Positions 34,989 through 45,142 of a DNA stretch of 64,000 nucleotides are shown here, in pieces (position 1 is the first letter of the stretch; every line of letters begins with the position of its first letter). The notes under the pieces were generated by a model. That model was not told the origin of the DNA, searched no databases, and saw only the letters and a list, made by a program, of their open reading frames with translations. Source of the stretch: Paracoccus lichenicola (GTDB lineage Bacteria; Pseudomonadota; Alphaproteobacteria; Rhodobacterales; Rhodobacteraceae); NCBI RefSeq assembly GCF_009708075.1, contig NZ_WMBT01000005.1:186001-250000 (forward strand), given 5' to 3'. The translations under genes and the position numbers were made by a program.

Positions 34989-35519
34989 ATGAACGAGCAA
35001 AACGAACAGCCCCTTGACGACATCCTGGCGGATCCGCTGGCCGATCCCGCGGACGAGATCGCCGCGCTTCAGGCCGAGCGCGACGAATTCCGCGACAAGT
35101 TCATGCGCGCCCTGGCCGATGCCGAGAATTCCCGCAAGCGCGCCGACAAGGACCGCCGCGAGGCCGAGCAATATGGCGGATCGCGCCTGGCCCGCGACCT
35201 TTTGCCGGTCCATGACGCGCTGACCCGCGCGCTGGATGCGGCGGGCGACGAACAGCGCGCCGCGGCCGCCGCCCTGATCGAGGGGGTGGAACTGACCCTG
35301 CGCGAGCTGTCCAACGTCTTTGCCAGGCACGGCATCACCGTGATCACCCCCAAGCCCGGCGACAGGTTCGACCCGTCCGAACACGAGGCCATGTTCGAGG
35401 CCGCCGTTCCCGGCACCAACCGGGGCGAGATCATCCAGGTGATGGACAACGGCTTCCGCCTGCACGACCGGCTGCTGCGCCCGGCCAAGGTCGGCGTGTC
35501 GTCCACGCCTGCCGGCTGA
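34989..35519 (+). CDS. grpE: Nucleotide exchange factor GrpE
   Basis: 176-residue DnaK co-chaperone: a long N-terminal helix (about 20-75, KFMRALADAENSRKRADKD), then the beta domain ending in the family block VMDNGFRLHDRLLRPAKVGVS. Good spacing from hrcA with GAAAGGATGA as ribosome binding site. Confidence 0.95.
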   Translation: MNEQNEQPLDDILADPLADPADEIAALQAERDEFRDKFMRALADAENSRKRADKDRREAEQYGGSRLARDLLPVHDALTRALDAAGDEQRAAAAALIEGVELTLRELSNVFARHGITVITPKPGDRFDPSEHEAMFEAAVPGTNRGEIIQVMDNGFRLHDRLLRPAKVGVSSTPAG

Positions 35520-35609
35520 AGCGGCTGCTACAACCTTCCGCTGACTTGCCGAAAACTCCCGATGGCGCGACGGTGACATCACGTTCGGTTCATCGGGAGG
35601 GGAAGGACC

Positions 35610-36194
35610 ATGGCCAGCACTGATGGGGTGAAGATACACCCCGCCGTGGACAACGGCATCAAGCAAGGCAATCCCAGTTTTTCAGGCGGGGTTCTGACCT
35701 GCAAATGCGCGACCAACCCGGTCAAGGTCCGGGTCGGCGCGCAGACGGCGCACAACCACGTCTGCGGCTGCACGAAATGCTGGAAGCCCGACGGGGCGGT
35801 CTTCAGCCAGGTGGCCGTCGTGTCGCGCGACGCGGTCCAGGTTCTGGAAAACGGCGACAAGCTGCAGGTGGTCAACAAGGACGCGCCGATCCAACGTTAC
35901 GCCTGCACGGGCTGCGGCGTCCACATGTATGGCCGGATCGAGAACAAGGACCACCCGTTCTACGGCCTAGATTTCGTCCACACCGAACTGTCGGACGAAG
36001 CCGGCTGGTCGGCCCCGGAATTCGCGGCCTTCGTCAGCAGCGTCATCGAATCGGGCGTCGATCCGTCCCGGATGGACGGCATCCGGGCGCGGTTGCGCGA
36101 ACTGGGGCTGGAACCCTATGACGCGCTGTCGCCGCCCTTGATGGACGCCATCGCGACCCATGTCGCCAAGCGGTCGGGCAAGCTGGCGGCTTGA
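35610..36194 (+). CDS. gfa: S-(hydroxymethyl)glutathione synthase (GSH-dependent formaldehyde-activating enzyme Gfa)
   Basis: 194 residues, the same length as Gfa of Paracoccus denitrificans. Gfa speeds condensation of formaldehyde with glutathione. The GFA zinc domain shows Cys31/Cys33, Cys52/54/57 (CGCTKC) and CTGC near residue 98. GGGAGGGGAAGG precedes ATG 35610. It stands before flhA, giving the first two steps of GSH-dependent formaldehyde oxidation. Confidence 0.93.
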   Translation: MASTDGVKIHPAVDNGIKQGNPSFSGGVLTCKCATNPVKVRVGAQTAHNHVCGCTKCWKPDGAVFSQVAVVSRDAVQVLENGDKLQVVNKDAPIQRYACTGCGVHMYGRIENKDHPFYGLDFVHTELSDEAGWSAPEFAAFVSSVIESGVDPSRMDGIRARLRELGLEPYDALSPPLMDAIATHVAKRSGKLAA

Positions 36195-36220
36195 CGGGAC
36201 AAGCGAACCCCACGCACAAC

Positions 36221-36244
36221 CAGGGGGCCGCCTTGCGGCCCCTG
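36221..36244. terminator. Hairpin between gfa and flhA
   Basis: CAGGGGGCCGC, loop CTT, GCGGCCCCTG: a ten-pair stem with one bulged G, 26 nt after gfa. No T run follows, so it may act as an attenuator or mRNA stabiliser rather than a full terminator. Confidence 0.4.
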
Positions 36245-36282
36245 TGGCTTTACAGAATGCCCGAACGGATAGGAGACTGACG

Positions 36283-37413
<1,131 letters not shown>

Positions 37414-37439
37414 TCGTTCATCCCTGCATAGGTAAAGGA

Positions 37440-37463
37440 ACGGCGGGACCATGGTCCCGCCGT
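37440..37463. terminator. Perfect 24-bp palindrome after flhA
   Basis: The sequence 37440-37463 (centre GACCATGGTC) is its own reverse complement and can form a 10-11 bp GC stem with a tiny loop, 27 nt after the flhA stop. There is no T run on either side; Rho-dependent termination, RNA protection or a protein-binding palindrome are all possible. Confidence 0.5.
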
Positions 37464-37491
37464 CGCCATGAGGAATAAAAGGAGCAGGCCG

Positions 37492-38133
37492 ATGCGTCAC
37501 CAGTGGCTGGACGATGACGACGACGACGAACCCGAGGAAGACGACCGGCGCCACGAGGGCGAGAAGGACGGCGGCCTGGGCCTGCCCGAAGGCGACAAGA
37601 TCGGCAAGCTGTACTTCAAGTCGCGCACGGTGATCGTCGCGGGCACCATCAACGACAAGCTGGCGCAGCGCACCGTGGCGCATCTGCTGGCCTTGGCGGA
37701 AGACAGCGACAAGCCCATCAACATGCTGATCTCGTCCCCCGGCGGGCATGTGGAATCGGGCGACATGATCCATGACGTGATCAAGTTCATCCGCCCCAAT
37801 GTCCGCACCATCGGGTCGGGTTGGGTGGCCTCCGCCGGCGCGCTGATCTTTGTCGCGGCGAAAAAGGAAAACCGCTACTGCCTGCCCAACACGCGCTTCC
37901 TGATCCACCAGCCTTCGGGCGGGATCGGCGGCACCTCGTCGGACATGATGATCCAGGCCGAACAGGTGCGCCTGATGCGCGACCGGCTGAACCAGATCTT
38001 TGCCGACGCCACCGGCCAGCCGGTCGAGCGGATCGAAAAGGACACGCAGCGCGACTTCTGGCTGAACACGCAGGAGGCGCTGGATTACGGGTTGCTGAAC
38101 AAGGTGATCCGCAGCGCGGACGAACTGGCATGA
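37492..38133 (+). CDS. ClpP-like serine protease with acidic N-terminal extension
   Basis: 213 residues. An unusual acidic leader (WLDDDDDDEPEEDD, residues 5-18) precedes a ClpP fold. Likely catalytic residues are Ser114 (WVASAGAL), His139 (RFLIHQPSGG) and an Asp in EKDTQRD (184-188). The ClpP Gly-Gln-Ala-Ala-Ser strand is changed to GWVAS, so it is a divergent paralog, not the main ClpP. ATG 37492 has AAAAGGAG seven bases upstream; ATG 37468 is less well placed. Its stop overlaps the next gene. Partner ATPase unknown. Confidence 0.85.
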   Translation: MRHQWLDDDDDDEPEEDDRRHEGEKDGGLGLPEGDKIGKLYFKSRTVIVAGTINDKLAQRTVAHLLALAEDSDKPINMLISSPGGHVESGDMIHDVIKFIRPNVRTIGSGWVASAGALIFVAAKKENRYCLPNTRFLIHQPSGGIGGTSSDMMIQAEQVRLMRDRLNQIFADATGQPVERIEKDTQRDFWLNTQEALDYGLLNKVIRSADELA

Positions 38134-38645
38134 CGGGAGGCGGGGTGGACATCCGCCCCGCGTCCGCCGCCGACCATGACGCCATCTGGGCGATTCTAAG
38201 GCCGGTCTATCGCGCGGGGGAAACCTATTGCATCCCGCGCGACATTTCCCGCGACGACGCCCTGGCGGACTGGTTCGCCACGCCCTTCACGGCTTTCGTG
38301 GCGGTGATGGACGGCCGGATCCTGGGGACCAGCCATGTCGGCGCGAATCGTCCGGGCGGCGGGTCGCATGTGGCGAACGCCTCCTTTGCCACCCATCCCG
38401 ACGCGCGGGGCAGGGGGATCGCGCGCGCCCTGGTGGACCACGCGAAATCCTGGGCGGCAGGGCAGGGTTTCACGGCGATGCAGTTCAACTTCGTCGTGGC
38501 GACCAATGCCGATGCCGTCCATTTGTGGCAGAAGGTCGGATTTGCCATTGTCGGCCGCCTGCCGGGCGCGTTTTGTCACCCCACGCTTGGGCCGGTCGAT
38601 GGGCTGGTCATGTTTCAGAACCTGGAGGTGTCGGATGACGCTTGA
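38130..38645 (+). CDS. GNAT-family N-acetyltransferase
   Basis: 171-residue GNAT. The acetyl-CoA loop is HPDARGRGIARAL, and the C-terminal strand carries LWQKVGFAIVGRLPGAF. Substrate unknown. The ATG overlaps the ClpP-like stop (ATGA), and its own 3' end overlaps fghA by 11 nt, so three genes are translationally coupled between flhA and xoxF. Confidence 0.88.
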   Translation: MTGGGVDIRPASAADHDAIWAILRPVYRAGETYCIPRDISRDDALADWFATPFTAFVAVMDGRILGTSHVGANRPGGGSHVANASFATHPDARGRGIARALVDHAKSWAAGQGFTAMQFNFVVATNADAVHLWQKVGFAIVGRLPGAFCHPTLGPVDGLVMFQNLEVSDDA

Positions 38646-39468
38646 AACCGTATCGGAAAACCGCAGCTTCGGCGGCACGCAGGGCGTTTACCGCCACGCA
38701 TCGCAATCGACCGGCACCGACATGACCTTCGCGGTCTTCATGCCGGAACTGGTGGCCCATGAACGGGTGCCGGTCCTGTGGTATCTGTCCGGCCTGACCT
38801 GCACCCATGAAAACGCCATGACCAAGGCCGCAGCCCAGGTGTGGTGCGCGGAAGCCGGCATCGCCATCGTCTTTCCCGACACCTCGCCCCGTGGCGAGGG
38901 CGTGGCCGATGACGAGGCCTATGACCTGGGCAAGGGCGCGGGCTTCTATGTCGATGCCACGCAGGATCCGTGGGCGCCGCATTACCGGATGTGGCAATAC
39001 ATCGTCCACGAACTGCCCGAACTGGTGGGCGACAATTTCGCCATCGACCGCGAGGCGATGGGCATCACCGGCCATTCCATGGGTGGCCACGGCGCGCTGA
39101 CCATCGCCATGACCCATCCCGACCGCTACAAGTCGGTGTCGGCCTTCGCGCCCATCGCCAACCCCACCGAATCCGACTGGGGCCAGAAACAGCTGACCGC
39201 CTATCTGGGCGAGGATCGCAGCACCTGGCGCGCCCATGATTCCACGGTCCTGATGACGGAACGCGGCTTCCCGCGCGAGGTGCTGATCGACCAGGGCAGC
39301 GCCGACCAGTTCCTGGACAAGCTGCGCCCCGAGGCGCTGGCCCATGCCATGATGGCGCGCCGCCAGCCGGGGCAGTTCCGGATGCAGCCCGGCTATGACC
39401 ACAGCTATTTCTTCGTGCAAAGCTTCATGGCCGATCACGTGATGTGGCACGCCGAACGCCTGCTGTAA
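38635..39468 (+). CDS. fghA: S-formylglutathione hydrolase
   Basis: 277-residue alpha/beta hydrolase (esterase D family) that cleaves S-formylglutathione to formate and glutathione, completing formaldehyde oxidation. Catalytic Ser148 sits in TGHSMGGHG; the Asp and His are in DQGSADQF and GYDHSYFF. LSGLTCTHENAMTK is typical. CTGGAGG lies before ATG 38635, inside the GNAT gene. Confidence 0.95.
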   Translation: MTLETVSENRSFGGTQGVYRHASQSTGTDMTFAVFMPELVAHERVPVLWYLSGLTCTHENAMTKAAAQVWCAEAGIAIVFPDTSPRGEGVADDEAYDLGKGAGFYVDATQDPWAPHYRMWQYIVHELPELVGDNFAIDREAMGITGHSMGGHGALTIAMTHPDRYKSVSAFAPIANPTESDWGQKQLTAYLGEDRSTWRAHDSTVLMTERGFPREVLIDQGSADQFLDKLRPEALAHAMMARRQPGQFRMQPGYDHSYFFVQSFMADHVMWHAERLL

Positions 39469-39505
39469 GGGGATGCCGATCATTCCCGACCGCCTGGGCA
39501 ATTCA

Positions 39506-39521
39506 CCCTAAGACTTTAGGG
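39506..39521. promoter_or_regulatory. Inverted repeat in the xoxF upstream region
   Basis: CCCTAA-GACT-TTAGGG is a perfect 6-4-6 inverted repeat about 115 bases before xoxF, followed by GCTAAG. Part of it (CCTAAGACT, 39507-39515) recurs in the divergent promoter region at 45143-45151 of the same gene cluster. Possible binding site of the alcohol-oxidation regulator (FlhR- or MxaX-like); identity is inferred. No strong sigma70 boxes were found in the remaining 165 bases. Confidence 0.5.
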
Positions 39522-39634
39522 CTAAGTGCCAGAACGTCGCATTGACGCAAGGAGGCGCGCACCAAAGAGTGACGCTAGGACGGCGACGGGAGGAGGGAGC
39601 CTGTCGCACGCTTCCAACAGCGGAGGAGCACTTC

Positions 39635-41500
39635 ATGAAAAGATTGCTGAACAGCACGGTCGCCGTGCTGCTTCTTTCGGGCGCGGCAGCCTATGCCAAC
39701 GACAGCGTCCTGGCGGAAATCGCCAAGCCGGAACAATGGGCGATCCAGACCGGCAACTATGCCAACCACCGGTATTCCGAACTGGACCAGATCAACCGCG
39801 AGAACGTGGGCGACCTGCGGGTCGCCTGGACCTTCTCGACCGGCGTGCTGCGCGGCCACGAGGGCAGCCCCCTGGTGATCGGCGACGTGATGTATGTCCA
39901 CACCCCCTTCCCCAACAACATCTTCGCCCTGGACCTGGCCAATGACGGCAAGATCCTGTGGCGCTATGAACCCCAGCAGGACCCCGAAGTCATCGCCGTC
40001 ATGTGCTGCGACACCGTGTATCGCGGCGTGGCCTATGCCGACGGGCTGATCATCAGCCACCAGGCCGACACCACCCTGGTCGCGCTGGACGCCAAGACCG
40101 GCGAAGTGAAATGGCAGGTCAAGACCGGCGATCCCGCCATCGGCGAGACGAACACCGCGACCGTGCTGCCCGTCAAGGACAAGGTGATCGTCGGCGTCTC
40201 GGGCGGCGAATACGGCGTGCGCGGCCGCGTCACCGCCTACAGCCTGGCCGACGGCAAGGAACTGTGGAAGGCCTATTCCACCGGCCCGGACGCGGAAATG
40301 CTGGTCGATCCCGAAAAGACCACCCATCTGGGCAAGCCCATCGGCGCCGACAGCAGCCTGAAGACCTGGGAAGGCGACCAGTGGAAGATCGGCGGCGGCA
40401 CCACCTGGGGCTGGTATTCCTATGACCCGGAGCTGAACCTGATCTATTACGGGACCGGCAACCCCTCGACCTGGAACCCGTCGCAGCGGCCGGGCGACAA
40501 CAGGTGGTCGATGACCATCATGGCTCGCGATGCCGACACCGGCATGGCCAAGTGGTTCTACCAGATGACGCCCCATGACGAATGGGACTTCGACGGCGTC
40601 AACGAGATGATCCTGACCGACCAGGAGATCGACGGCCAGCCGCGCAAGCTGCTGACGCATTTCGACCGCAACGGCCTGGGCTATACCCTGGACCGCGAAA
40701 CCGGCGAACTGCTGGTGGCCGAGAAGTACGATCCGGCCGTGAACTGGACCACCGGCGTGGACATGGATCCGAATTCGGAAACCTATGGCCGCCCGCAGGT
40801 CGTGGCCGAATACTCGACCGCCCAGAACGGCGAGGACGAGAACACCACCGGCGTCTGCCCGGCGGCGCTTGGATCGAAGGACCAGCAGCCTGCGGCCTAT
40901 TCGCCCAAGACCCAGACCTTCTACGTGCCGACGAACCACGTCTGCATGGACTATGAACCGTTCCGTGTCGCCTATACCGCGGGCCAGCCCTATGTCGGCG
41001 CCACCCTGTCGATGTATCCGGCCCCCAACAGCCATGGCGGCATGGGCAACTTCATCGCCTGGGACAACGTCGAGGGCAAGATCAAGTGGTCCCTGCCCGA
41101 ACAGTTCTCGGTCTGGTCGGGCGCCCTGGCCACCGCGGGCGACGTGGTCTTCTACGGCACGCTGGAAGGCTTCCTGAAGGCGGTCGATGCCGAAACGGGC
41201 GAGGAGCTTTACAAGTTCAAGACCCCGTCCGGGATCATCGGCAACGTGATGACCTATGAACATGCCGGCAAGCAGTACGTGGGCATCCTGTCGGGCGTCG
41301 GTGGCTGGGCCGGGATCGGTCTGGCGGCGGGCCTGACCAACCCGAACGAAGGCCTGGGCGCCGTGGGCGGCTATGCCGCGCTGTCCGATTACACGGAACT
41401 GGGCGGCCAGCTGACGGTGTTCGAGCTGCCGGGCGAGGCTTCGGCCGCAGCCGAACCTGCGGCGGAACCGGCGCCTGCCGAAGGCGGCACCAGCGGCTAA
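39635..41500 (+). CDS. xoxF: Lanthanide-dependent PQQ methanol dehydrogenase XoxF
   Basis: 621-residue periplasmic quinoprotein. A signal peptide ends near AAAYA-ND (residues 1-21); the eight-bladed propeller carries the adjacent disulfide Cys124-Cys125 that stacks on PQQ. The active site reads HDEWDFDG, with catalytic Asp318 and the second Asp320 that marks lanthanide-type XoxF (Ala in calcium MxaF). The C-terminus has an extra Ala/Pro/Glu-rich tail. GCGGAGGAG precedes ATG 39635. Electrons go to XoxG downstream; product is formaldehyde or formate. Confidence 0.96.
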   Translation: MKRLLNSTVAVLLLSGAAAYANDSVLAEIAKPEQWAIQTGNYANHRYSELDQINRENVGDLRVAWTFSTGVLRGHEGSPLVIGDVMYVHTPFPNNIFALDLANDGKILWRYEPQQDPEVIAVMCCDTVYRGVAYADGLIISHQADTTLVALDAKTGEVKWQVKTGDPAIGETNTATVLPVKDKVIVGVSGGEYGVRGRVTAYSLADGKELWKAYSTGPDAEMLVDPEKTTHLGKPIGADSSLKTWEGDQWKIGGGTTWGWYSYDPELNLIYYGTGNPSTWNPSQRPGDNRWSMTIMARDADTGMAKWFYQMTPHDEWDFDGVNEMILTDQEIDGQPRKLLTHFDRNGLGYTLDRETGELLVAEKYDPAVNWTTGVDMDPNSETYGRPQVVAEYSTAQNGEDENTTGVCPAALGSKDQQPAAYSPKTQTFYVPTNHVCMDYEPFRVAYTAGQPYVGATLSMYPAPNSHGGMGNFIAWDNVEGKIKWSLPEQFSVWSGALATAGDVVFYGTLEGFLKAVDAETGEELYKFKTPSGIIGNVMTYEHAGKQYVGILSGVGGWAGIGLAAGLTNPNEGLGAVGGYAALSDYTELGGQLTVFELPGEASAAAEPAAEPAPAEGGTSG

Positions 41501-41539
41501 TACTTTCGGCCCGCTAACGCAAAGTTGCGCTATCAAACC

Positions 41540-41571
41540 CTCCCCCCGAGGATAATCTCGGGGGGAGTTTT
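41540..41571 (+). terminator. Strong terminator between xoxF and xoxG
   Basis: Perfect 11-bp stem CTCCCCCCGAG / CTCGGGGGGAG (41540-41550, 41557-41567), loop GATAAT, then TTTT. It lies 40 nt after xoxF and 46 nt before xoxG, and should lower transcription of the downstream genes relative to xoxF. Confidence 0.9.
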
Positions 41572-41616
41572 ACCTGCGGAGGAACGGGTAAATTGAATTT
41601 CGGGAGGAACGAGACA

Positions 41617-42279
41617 ATGAACGCCATCACCAGCCTTGCGTCGCTGGCCCTTGCCGCATCCGTGGCAACGACCGCCCTGGCGCAGGACGCGACGACCCCC
41701 ACCCCCCCGCCTGCCGAGGCCGGCGCAGGCGCGGCAGCCGCGACATCCGGCGCGGCCCCGGCGGCTGCGGAACCGGCGGCATCCGGGGCAAGCGACGCGC
41801 CCGTCGCGATGGCCGAGGGCGCGACCACCCTTCCCAACGGCATGGACATCACCCCCGCCACGCAGGAAAACGGCCGCTGGTACAACGCCGAGGGGATCCC
41901 GACCTACAAGATCGACAACGGCGTGGTCGATTTCGCGACCTTCAACGGCTTCCGCCGCTATTCCGCCGAATGCCATGTCTGCCACGGTCCCGACGGCGAG
42001 GGTTCGACCTATGCGCCGGCGCTGAAGAATTCCGTCCTGCGGATGGATTACTATGCCTTCCAGGAAATCGTCGCCTCGGGCAAGCAGGACGTGAATTCGG
42101 CCGCGAACCTGGTGATGCCGGCCTTTGGCACCAACAAGAACGTCTGGTGCTATATCGACGACATCTATGTCTATCTGCTGGCGCGGGGCACGGACGAACT
42201 GCCGCGGGGCCGCCCCGGCGAACGCGCCGACAAGTCCGAGGAATACACGGCGCAGGAAGATTCCTGCATGTCGATGTAA
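41617..42279 (+). CDS. xoxG: Cytochrome c XoxG (cytochrome c553i, cycB type)
   Basis: 220-residue exported c-type cytochrome, electron acceptor of XoxF. Signal peptide (about 1-22), then an Ala/Pro/Glu-rich linker to about residue 65, then a single-heme domain with C119HVC122H123 and a likely Met ligand in NLVMPAFG. Order xoxF-cycB matches Paracoccus denitrificans. ATG 41617 follows GGGAGGAAC; a TTG at 41593 is less likely. Confidence 0.92.
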   Translation: MNAITSLASLALAASVATTALAQDATTPTPPPAEAGAGAAAATSGAAPAAAEPAASGASDAPVAMAEGATTLPNGMDITPATQENGRWYNAEGIPTYKIDNGVVDFATFNGFRRYSAECHVCHGPDGEGSTYAPALKNSVLRMDYYAFQEIVASGKQDVNSAANLVMPAFGTNKNVWCYIDDIYVYLLARGTDELPRGRPGERADKSEEYTAQEDSCMSM

Positions 42280-42280
42280 G

Positions 42281-43093
42281 ATGGGCATCCTTCGCTGGCT
42301 GATGGCGGCGGTGATCCTGGGCGCGGTTCCCGCCGCGGCCCAGGTGGCGGACCTGCGGTCCAACACGCAGTTCCGCGTGTGCGCCGATCCCGCCAACGCG
42401 CCGATGTCGTCGCAGGACGGGTCGGGGTTCGAGAACAAGCTGGCCCAGACCTTTGGCGAATGGCTGGGCCTGCCCGTGACCTATACCTGGTTCCCCTCGG
42501 GCATGGGCTTCATCGCCAAGACCCTGCGCGCGGGGGAATGCGACGTGGTCATGGGCTATGCCCAGGGCGACGAGCTGGTGCAGAACACGAACCATTACTA
42601 CACCTCGGTCTTCGGGATCGTGACGCGCAAGGACAGCGAGTTGGCAGGCGTCGATCACCTGTCCGACCCGGCGCTGAAGGGCCACCCCCTGGGCGTGATC
42701 GCGGGATCGCCGCCCGCCACGATCATGGCACAGGCGGGGCTGGCCAAGGACATGCGCGGGGCCGATCTGTTCGTGGACCGCCGGGTCAAGGATCCGGTGG
42801 GCGACCTGATCGCGGGCGTCAAGGACGGCACGCTGGACGCCGCCGTGCTGTGGGGTCCGCTGGCCGGGCCGCGCGTCAAGGACGACCCCGACCTGCAGTT
42901 CACGCCGCTGTTGAAGGAAACGAGCGGGCCAAAGATGTTCTATCGCATCACCATGGGGGTGCGCCTGCCGGAACAGGAATGGAAGCGCGAACTCAACAGC
43001 CTGATCCGCCGCCACCAGCCCGAGATCAACGCCATCCTGCGCGAGGCGGGCGTGCCCCTGGTCGATGACTACGGCAAGGAGCTGATCCAGTGA
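42281..43093 (+). CDS. xoxJ: XoxJ/MxaJ-type periplasmic binding protein
   Basis: 270-residue exported protein of the SBP_bac_3/MxaJ family. Signal peptide ends PAAAQ near residue 21; then FRVCADPANAPMSS and GECDVVMGYAQGDE, typical for MxaJ/XoxJ. XoxJ is required for XoxF function and is thought to help activate or mature it. One base separates it from xoxG; its stop overlaps the next GTG. Confidence 0.9.
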   Translation: MGILRWLMAAVILGAVPAAAQVADLRSNTQFRVCADPANAPMSSQDGSGFENKLAQTFGEWLGLPVTYTWFPSGMGFIAKTLRAGECDVVMGYAQGDELVQNTNHYYTSVFGIVTRKDSELAGVDHLSDPALKGHPLGVIAGSPPATIMAQAGLAKDMRGADLFVDRRVKDPVGDLIAGVKDGTLDAAVLWGPLAGPRVKDDPDLQFTPLLKETSGPKMFYRITMGVRLPEQEWKRELNSLIRRHQPEINAILREAGVPLVDDYGKELIQ

Positions 43094-43620
43094 TCCGCGC
43101 GGTCTTGCTGGCGCTGCTGCTGGCGGGACCGGCCACGGCCCAGGTGCCCGAACCCGACACCTATCGGGGCGAGCCTTACCGCGCCCCGGTTCCCGCCACC
43201 CTGCAAGGCGCCACCGTGATCGACGCGGCGCAGGCGATCCGGCTGCATGGCCAGGGGGTGCCCTTCCTGGACGTGCTGCCCCGCAAGACCCGGCCCGAGG
43301 GGCTGCCCGAAGGCACGATCTGGCGCGAACCGCCGCATGAAACGATCCCCGGCGCGGTCTGGCTGTGGGACACCGGCTGGGAAAACCTGTCGCCCGCCGA
43401 ACAGGCCCGGCTGGAACGCGGGCTGGCCGAGGCGTCAGGGGGCGATCCCGCCGCGCCGCTGGTGATCTTCTGCCGCAGCGACTGCTGGATGAGCTGGAAT
43501 GCCGCCCGCCGCGCGGTCGCCCTGGGCTATGCCGCCATCCACTGGTTCCCCGGCGGGATCGAGGGCTGGCAGGCCGCCGGCGGCGCGCCCCTGGTCAAGG
43601 CCGTGCCTGCCGCCCCGTGA
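43090..43620 (+). CDS. Rhodanese-like PQQ-associated exported protein (CXXCW family)
   Basis: 176 residues, signal peptide to about residue 18, then a rhodanese-like domain whose active loop reads C128RSDC132W, the motif after which the PQQ-dependent catabolism-associated family is named. Function unproven; sulfur or thiol handling in the periplasm is a guess. GTG 43090 overlaps the xoxJ stop. The 3' end overlaps the convergent propeller gene by 26 nt. Confidence 0.85.
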   Translation: MIRAVLLALLLAGPATAQVPEPDTYRGEPYRAPVPATLQGATVIDAAQAIRLHGQGVPFLDVLPRKTRPEGLPEGTIWREPPHETIPGAVWLWDTGWENLSPAEQARLERGLAEASGGDPAAPLVIFCRSDCWMSWNAARRAVALGYAAIHWFPGGIEGWQAAGGAPLVKAVPAAP

Positions 43621-44524
43621 ACTGTCCGAAGGCGCGGGGACCGGCGGGCATGGCGATTTCCGCCGTGATCTCCAGGCTGTCGGCGTCGATGAGGACCAGC
43701 GTGTCGGAATCCCAGTTGGCGACCGCCAGGGCGCGGCCGCCGGGCAGGGGGCTGATGCCCTCGGGATAGTCGCCGATGGGAACCTCGGCCAGGACCTTCA
43801 GCGTGGCGGGGTCAAAGACCGTCAGCGTGCCCGCATACTGGTTGGTGACAAAGCCCCGCCCCCCGGCGAAACCCACGGCATAGGGATGGCTTCCGGTCGG
43901 CACGCTGCCCACCAGCTTTCCCGTGGCAGCGTCGATCACCGACACCGTGTCGCCCTGCACGTCCGCCGTCCAGAACCGCCCGTCGTGAAAGGTGATGCCG
44001 AAGGGATGCGCGCCCGCCGTCTTGACCCTGTGCAGCAGCGCGCCGGTCGCGGCGTCGAAGATGCTGACCCCGTCGTCGTCGCGGTCCGCCGTCGCCACCA
44101 TGCGGCCATCATCGCTGACCGCCACCCCCGCAGGCGCGGCACCCGTGGGCACGGCCCAGACCTGCCGCAAATCCCGGTCCAGGCGCAGCAGCCGCGCCCC
44201 GAACCAGTCGGTGACGAACAGCCCGCCCTCTGGTGCGACGGCCAGCCCGAAGGCGCCTTCGCCCAGGTCGCGCGTGGCGGTGACGGCGCCCGTCTCGTCC
44301 AGCACGGACAGCCGCCCGGTGTCCGCCGCGATCACGTAGGCGCGCCCCGCCGCCGGATCATAAGCGACGGGCGCGGGCTTTCCCGCAACCGGCGTCCGGG
44401 CCAGAACCGCGCCCGTGCCGGTATCGACCAGCGTGACCATCTCCGCGTTCTGGCTGGTGACGAAAGCCAAATCCCCCGCAAGCGCACGGGATGCCAGCAT
44501 CAAGGCCAGAACGGCAAGCCTCAC
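43595..44524 (-). CDS. Exported YVTN-type beta-propeller protein
   Basis: 309 residues: a short signal (VRLAVLALMLASRALA), then seven or so beta-propeller repeats of the YncE/YVTN kind (for example ATGALLHRVKTAGAHPFGI, DPATLKVLAEVPIGDYPEGI). No enzyme motif is evident. GTG 44524 overlaps the stop of the SRPBCC gene, so these two form an operon divergent from the substrate-binding protein gene. Probably periplasmic. Confidence 0.82.
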   Translation of the reverse strand: MRLAVLALMLASRALAGDLAFVTSQNAEMVTLVDTGTGAVLARTPVAGKPAPVAYDPAAGRAYVIAADTGRLSVLDETGAVTATRDLGEGAFGLAVAPEGGLFVTDWFGARLLRLDRDLRQVWAVPTGAAPAGVAVSDDGRMVATADRDDDGVSIFDAATGALLHRVKTAGAHPFGITFHDGRFWTADVQGDTVSVIDAATGKLVGSVPTGSHPYAVGFAGGRGFVTNQYAGTLTVFDPATLKVLAEVPIGDYPEGISPLPGGRALAVANWDSDTLVLIDADSLEITAEIAMPAGPRAFGQFTGRQARP

Positions 44525-45078
44525 TCGGCCTTGCCGAAGCGTTCGGCCAAGGCGTCCAGGCCCGCCTGATAGATGCCGTTCACCGCGGCCATCGCCGCGT
44601 CGTCGTTCAGGGCGGCGGGCGGGTTGTTGTTGGGATAGCCGCGATAGAACCCGGCCTTCCAGGTGACCTCGGCGCGGCCGTCCTTGTCCTTGACCTGCAG
44701 GGTCGAGGAATAGTTCGTCACCGGCAGCACCTCGACCGCGACATCGGTGATCATGTACTTGTATTGCCGCTTGTCGGGGTCGATCGACATCAGCTTTTCG
44801 GTGATGGTCGGATCGCCGCTTTCGGCCTTCAGGTGCAGGACGCGGGTCGATTCCTCGGGAACATCGGCAGGCGCGCCCTCGGGCGTCATCTCGGTGCGGG
44901 CGACGGCGGGATGCCAGCTCATGTCGTCGAACCGGCCCACGACCTGCCACACCTCGTCCGGGGTGGCGTCCAGCACGACTGTCTGTTCGGTCTTCAGCCG
45001 TGCCGGTCCATGCGCATGTGCCCCCATCGTCATCGCCAGCGTGGCGGCGACGGCCAGGCCCAGCATCCTGTGCATCAT
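44521..45078 (-). CDS. Exported SRPBCC family protein (MxaD-like)
   Basis: 185 residues with a signal peptide (MLGLAVAATLAMTMGAHAH) and an SRPBCC/polyketide-cyclase-like lipid-binding fold (VVLDATPDEVWQVVGRF, WHPAVARTEM). MxaD, of the methanol oxidation cluster, has this fold and is thought to aid electron transfer between dehydrogenase and cytochrome. ATG 45078 is followed by a second ATG. It belongs to the xox-associated set by location and fold. Confidence 0.82.
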   Translation of the reverse strand: MMHRMLGLAVAATLAMTMGAHAHGPARLKTEQTVVLDATPDEVWQVVGRFDDMSWHPAVARTEMTPEGAPADVPEESTRVLHLKAESGDPTITEKLMSIDPDKRQYKYMITDVAVEVLPVTNYSSTLQVKDKDGRAEVTWKAGFYRGYPNNNPPAALNDDAAMAAVNGIYQAGLDALAERFGKAE

Positions 45079-45142
45079 CTGCGTCGTTCCCTTCCAGTTG
45101 CCGGACCGACCATGCGCGCGGTGGGAACCTGCGTCCATAAGA

